From positions 50,057 through 114,056 of the forward strand of contig JBCBNU010000004.1 of NCBI GenBank assembly GCA_039821645.1: a DNA stretch of 64,000 nt, written 5' to 3'. The notes under the pieces were generated by a model. It worked only from the letters and a program-made list of their open reading frames with translations. It had not been told where the DNA came from and ran no database searches. Positions 61,261-64,000 of the stretch are shown one piece after another. The translations under genes and the position numbers were made by a program. The stretch's first letter is position 1. Each line of letters begins with the position of its first letter. The DNA is from CALBPI01 sp039821645. GTDB lineage: Bacteria; Pseudomonadota; Gammaproteobacteria; Steroidobacterales; Woeseiaceae.

Positions 61261-62607
61261 GTGTTTCTGTTGGTCGATTTCCATGATGATATCTGGCAGC
61301 GATGTCTGCCGCGTTTGCGTGCGGAAATAGGCGAACAAGCGTTCAATACGTGGATTCGACCGCTGCAGGCGGAGCGCAGTGCGTCGGGCTTAAAGTTGTT
61401 TGCACCTAACCGCTTCGTGGTGGACTACCTGAACGCGCAGTATCTCGAACGCATCCGGCTGTTGGTGCAGGAGGTGGACGCCTCGGTTGCCAGCGTGGAA
61501 GCGTCCATCGGCTCTTCGCATGAACCATCGATCCCGCAGAGTGCACCTGCGCAGGTTAAGCCGGCGGGGCAGACCGTTCCCATGCCCGAAAGTCGGTTGA
61601 TGAACAACTTCACGTTCGATTCGTTCGTGGAGGGCAAGAGTAACCAACTCGCTCGAGCGGCAGCCTCGCAGGTGGCCGAGAATCCTGGACTCGCATTTAA
61701 CCCCCTGTTTCTGTACGGCGGTGTCGGCCTTGGCAAGACGCACCTGATGCATGCCATTGGCAATGAAATGCTGCGGCGAAATCCATCTGCCAGGGTGTGC
61801 TACGTGCACTCGGAGCGGTTCGTCGGGGATATGGTTCGGGGCCTACAGCACAACACGATTAGCGAATTCAAGCGCGCTTACCGGTCGCTGGATGCGCTCT
61901 TAATCGACGATATTCAGTTTTTCGCTGGCAAAGACCGGTCGCAGGAAGAGTTTTTCCACACCTTCAACACGCTGCTCGAGGGGCAGCGTCAAATCATTCT
62001 CACCTGTGACCGCTATCCGAAAGAGGTCGATGGGCTGGAGGAACGGTTGAAATCCCGATTCGGCTGGGGTTTGACCGTCGCGATCGAACCGCCTGAGCTC
62101 GAAACATCCGTGGCCATTCTGATGCAGAAAGCGCAAGCAGAGGGGGTATCACTCCCGGATGAAGTTGCTTTTTTTATCGCTCAGCGTGTCCGCTCGAACG
62201 TTCGCGAGCTTGAAGGGGCGCTGCGTCGTGTTATTGCGACTGCAAGCTTCACTGGACGCGAGATCACAATCGATAGCTGTAAAGAGGCTCTGCGCGACCT
62301 GATCGTTGCTCACGATCGTCTGATCAGTATTGAAAACATTCAGAAAACCGTCGCGGAGTACTTTAAGATCCGAATGAGCGAAATGTTGTCGAAGCGCCGT
62401 AGCCGCTCAATCGCCAGGCCCCGTCAGATTGCGATGAGTCTTGCGAAAGAATTGACACGCCATTCGTTGCCTGAAATCGGAGATGCTTTTGGCGGGCGGG
62501 ATCATACGACAGTGCTGCATGCGTGTCGCAAGGTGAAGGAACTGCGTGAGACCGAACCGCGTGTGGATGAAGACTACAAGAACCTGTTGAGGAGCTTGGC
62601 AGGATAA
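61261..62607 (+). CDS. dnaA: Chromosomal replication initiator DnaA
   Basis: A 448-residue initiator. Domain I is DIWQRCLPRLRAEIGEQAFNTWIRPLQ, and a short domain II follows. The AAA+ domain has Walker A LYGGVGLGKTHLM, Walker B LLIDDIQFF and sensor motifs. The C-terminal DNA-binding domain ends with IGDAFGGRDHTTVLHACRKV, the DnaA-box reader. The start is GTG at 61261; no nearby upstream in-frame start exists, but a few codons of uncertainty remain. Confidence 0.98.
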   Translation: MFLLVDFHDDIWQRCLPRLRAEIGEQAFNTWIRPLQAERSASGLKLFAPNRFVVDYLNAQYLERIRLLVQEVDASVASVEASIGSSHEPSIPQSAPAQVKPAGQTVPMPESRLMNNFTFDSFVEGKSNQLARAAASQVAENPGLAFNPLFLYGGVGLGKTHLMHAIGNEMLRRNPSARVCYVHSERFVGDMVRGLQHNTISEFKRAYRSLDALLIDDIQFFAGKDRSQEEFFHTFNTLLEGQRQIILTCDRYPKEVDGLEERLKSRFGWGLTVAIEPPELETSVAILMQKAQAEGVSLPDEVAFFIAQRVRSNVRELEGALRRVIATASFTGREITIDSCKEALRDLIVAHDRLISIENIQKTVAEYFKIRMSEMLSKRRSRSIARPRQIAMSLAKELTRHSLPEIGDAFGGRDHTTVLHACRKVKELRETEPRVDEDYKNLLRSLAG

Positions 62608-62618
62608 GGTGGAAAAAC

Positions 62619-62627
62619 TGTGGATAA
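62619..62627 (-). promoter_or_regulatory. DnaA box
   Basis: TGTGGATAA, the exact reverse complement of the consensus TTATCCACA, 11 bp after the dnaA stop. Confidence 0.85.
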
Positions 62628-62642
62628 GTTTGGCAATAGATT

Positions 62643-62651
62643 TTATCCACA
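62643..62651 (+). promoter_or_regulatory. DnaA box
   Basis: TTATCCACA, a perfect consensus, in inverted orientation to the first box with 15 bp between them. Confidence 0.85.
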
Positions 62652-62816
62652 ACATACTGACAGCTTACAGGCTGTTTCTGAACGGCTTTGCGGCTAAGAA
62701 TAATTAGTTAAGCTATTGTTTAAACAGGGGTTTCTGGGGTTATGCACCGCGTGAGTCCTGCTTAATAACTATAACAACATGTTTTATACATACCTTTTTT
62801 CGTTAAGGGATAGCAC

Positions 62817-63920
62817 ATGAAATTGACGGCGAGCCGGCAGACGTTGCTGGGTGCGTTGCAAACCGTGATTGGTGTTGTGGAAAGACGGCAGACAATGCCA
62901 ATACTCGCGAATGTTTTGCTTTCCGCTAAAGATAATCGCCTGTTGATCACGGCTACTGATATCGAGGTCGAATTGCAGGCAAGCGCAGATGTCGATTTAG
63001 ATATGGCGGGTGAAATCACGGTGCCTGGCCGCAAGCTATTCGATATCTGTAAGGCACTTCCTGAAGGGTCGGAGGTGAAGCTCAGTCTTAAAAACGAGCG
63101 AGTTACCGTGCAGAGCGGTCGAAGCCGGTTCAGTCTGTCGACGCTACCCGCTGGAGAATTTCCAGTGATCGATGATATCGAAGCTGGGGCCTCGGTGGAG
63201 TTACCGGTCAGCGTCATTCGCAGATTGGTCGAGAAGACTTATTTTGCGATGGCGCAACAGGACGTTCGGTATTACTTGAACGGTATGCTTCTTGAGACGG
63301 ATGGCTTATCGATTCGCGCTGTCGCCACGGACGGCCATCGACTTGCTTTGTGCGAGAACGAGCTGTCGGAGAATCCGTTAGAGAGCCAGCAGGTCATCGT
63401 TCCCAGAAAAGGGGTACTAGAGCTGCATCGTATGCTGAGCAGTGAAGGGAGTTTGACCTTTGCGATGGGCAAGAATCACATCCGTATCATAATCGGTGAT
63501 ATTCGGTTCACATCGAAACTGATCGATGGTCGTTTCCCGGACTATCAGCGTGTTATTCCACTGGATGTCGAGAACTTCCTGATTGCTGATCGAGAATCAT
63601 TGCGAGCGGCTCTGCAGCGCGCAGCAATTCTCTCGAACGAGAAGTATCGAGGGATTCGCCTAGAGGTGCGCGATAGCGGGGCCAAAATCATGGCCCATAA
63701 CCCTGAGCAAGAGGAAGCAGAGGAACAGGTAGAGGTGGAGTATTCGGGCGATGACATCGAAATCGGCTTCAATGTGAATTACCTGCTTGATGCGATTGGG
63801 GCGGTGGACAGCGAAACTGTGCGTCTCAGCTTGAAAGACGCGAACAGTAGTTGCGTGATTTCAATTCCAGAGATTGATCAGACGGACAGCAAGTACGTCG
63901 TCATGCCAATGCGTTTGTGA
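62817..63920 (+). CDS. dnaN: DNA polymerase III sliding clamp (beta subunit)
   Basis: A 367-residue clamp that tethers the replicative polymerase. Its three similar domains start LTASRQTLLGALQTVIGVVE; the middle has GMLLETDGLSIRAVATDGHRLA, and the C-terminus is SKYVVMPMRL, the standard end that forms part of the ligand-binding cleft. It is 209 bp after dnaA and 22 bp before recF. Confidence 0.98.
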   Translation: MKLTASRQTLLGALQTVIGVVERRQTMPILANVLLSAKDNRLLITATDIEVELQASADVDLDMAGEITVPGRKLFDICKALPEGSEVKLSLKNERVTVQSGRSRFSLSTLPAGEFPVIDDIEAGASVELPVSVIRRLVEKTYFAMAQQDVRYYLNGMLLETDGLSIRAVATDGHRLALCENELSENPLESQQVIVPRKGVLELHRMLSSEGSLTFAMGKNHIRIIIGDIRFTSKLIDGRFPDYQRVIPLDVENFLIADRESLRAALQRAAILSNEKYRGIRLEVRDSGAKIMAHNPEQEEAEEQVEVEYSGDDIEIGFNVNYLLDAIGAVDSETVRLSLKDANSSCVISIPEIDQTDSKYVVMPMRL

Positions 63921-63942
63921 CGGACGACGCGTCACACGGCGC

Positions 63943-64000
63943 ATGATTCGTCAGCTGCATGTAGAAGGGTTTCGCTGTCTGGAAGCGGTGGATCTTGAGA
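63943..64000 (+). CDS. recF: RecF, N-terminal start (cut by window edge)
   Basis: Nineteen codons are visible from ATG 63943: MIRQLHVEGFRCLEAVDLE, the usual first beta-strand pair of RecF (like the IRRLQLQNFRNYESLELE pattern). RecF loads RecA at gaps with RecOR. The position directly after dnaN is standard. The Walker A site lies beyond the window. Confidence 0.85.
   Translation, partial: MIRQLHVEGFRCLEAVDLE

Larger units (their letters stand above)
62608..62816. other. oriC: Probable replication origin (oriC) between dnaA and dnaN
   Basis: A 209-bp non-coding gap with two perfect DnaA boxes in opposite orientation (62619-62627 TGTGGATAA and 62643-62651 TTATCCACA). There are near-matches TTATGCACC at 62740-62748 and TTATACATA downstream, and A/T-rich segments around 62695-62725 and 62762-62805 suited to unwinding. 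No comparable perfect boxes are found between rpmH and dnaA. Origin function is inferred from these signals and the gene order. Confidence 0.65.

Noticed and set aside
1..64000. CRISPR arrays, tRNA or rRNA genes, restriction or other recognisable defence genes
   Set aside because: None could be recognised on either strand by reading the sequence.

Overview
This window is the replication-origin region of a gammaproteobacterial chromosome of roughly 55-60% GC. The evidence is the standard origin-proximal gene set, in the usual order: glmS, glmU, the full atpIBEFHAGDC operon, parB, parA, rsmG, mnmG, mnmE, yidC, rnpA and rpmH, all on the minus strand and reading away from dnaA, dnaN and recF on the plus strand. 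TonB receptors, c-type cytochromes, OmpA-type outer-membrane proteins and peptide and amino-acid transporters point to an aerobic, probably aquatic, peptide-using Gram-negative. The exact lineage cannot be fixed from this text.

Layout. 1-5.8 kb: the start of acnB, a serine hydrolase, a PEBP-family protein, gnd and a micro-ORF. 5.9-14.6 kb: a membrane-anchored winged-helix/TPR regulator, a 1171-residue secreted Hydin/DUF11 protein, and a TonB receptor. 14.7-20.6 kb: a minus-strand transport and peptide operon (DUF3311, SSF symporter, ArgE-like M20 hydrolase, OPT transporter, membrane protein, CsaA) ending in an aldo/keto reductase fragment. 20.7-23.6 kb: membrane proteins and a MetE-like methyltransferase. 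23.6-25.86 kb: a mobile-DNA zone directly downstream of glmS, with a complete-looking IS3-family element, an orphan small ORF, several direct repeats, and three tandem ~21-bp repeats that look like the glmS-proximal end of a Tn7-like transposon. 25.9-42 kb: glmS/glmU, a GNAT pseudogene, the atp operon, an EAL protein, parAB, rsmG, an OmpA-like protein and a cytochrome c4. 42.8-49.2 kb: a DUF945 protein and a complete oligopeptide ABC operon. 49.2-61.1 kb: mnmG, a peptidase, a Nat-type ABC exporter, a diguanylate cyclase, mnmE, a hydrolase-OsmC fusion, yidC, rnpA and rpmH. 61.2-64 kb: dnaA, the probable oriC, dnaN and the start of recF.

How it fits together. The conserved core covers replication initiation (DnaA, beta clamp, RecF), segregation (ParAB), tRNA wobble modification (MnmE and MnmG), 16S rRNA methylation (RsmG), membrane insertion (YidC), ATP synthesis and amino-sugar precursors (GlmU, GlmS). 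Accessory blocks inserted between core genes deal with peptide uptake and processing (OPT, Opp, ArgE-like, S33 peptidase) and cyclic-di-GMP (one GGDEF and one EAL protein). yidD is missing from its usual place between rnpA and yidC. The most unusual signal is the Tn7-like end remnant at the glmS attachment site. No transposition genes other than those of the IS3 element are present beside it.
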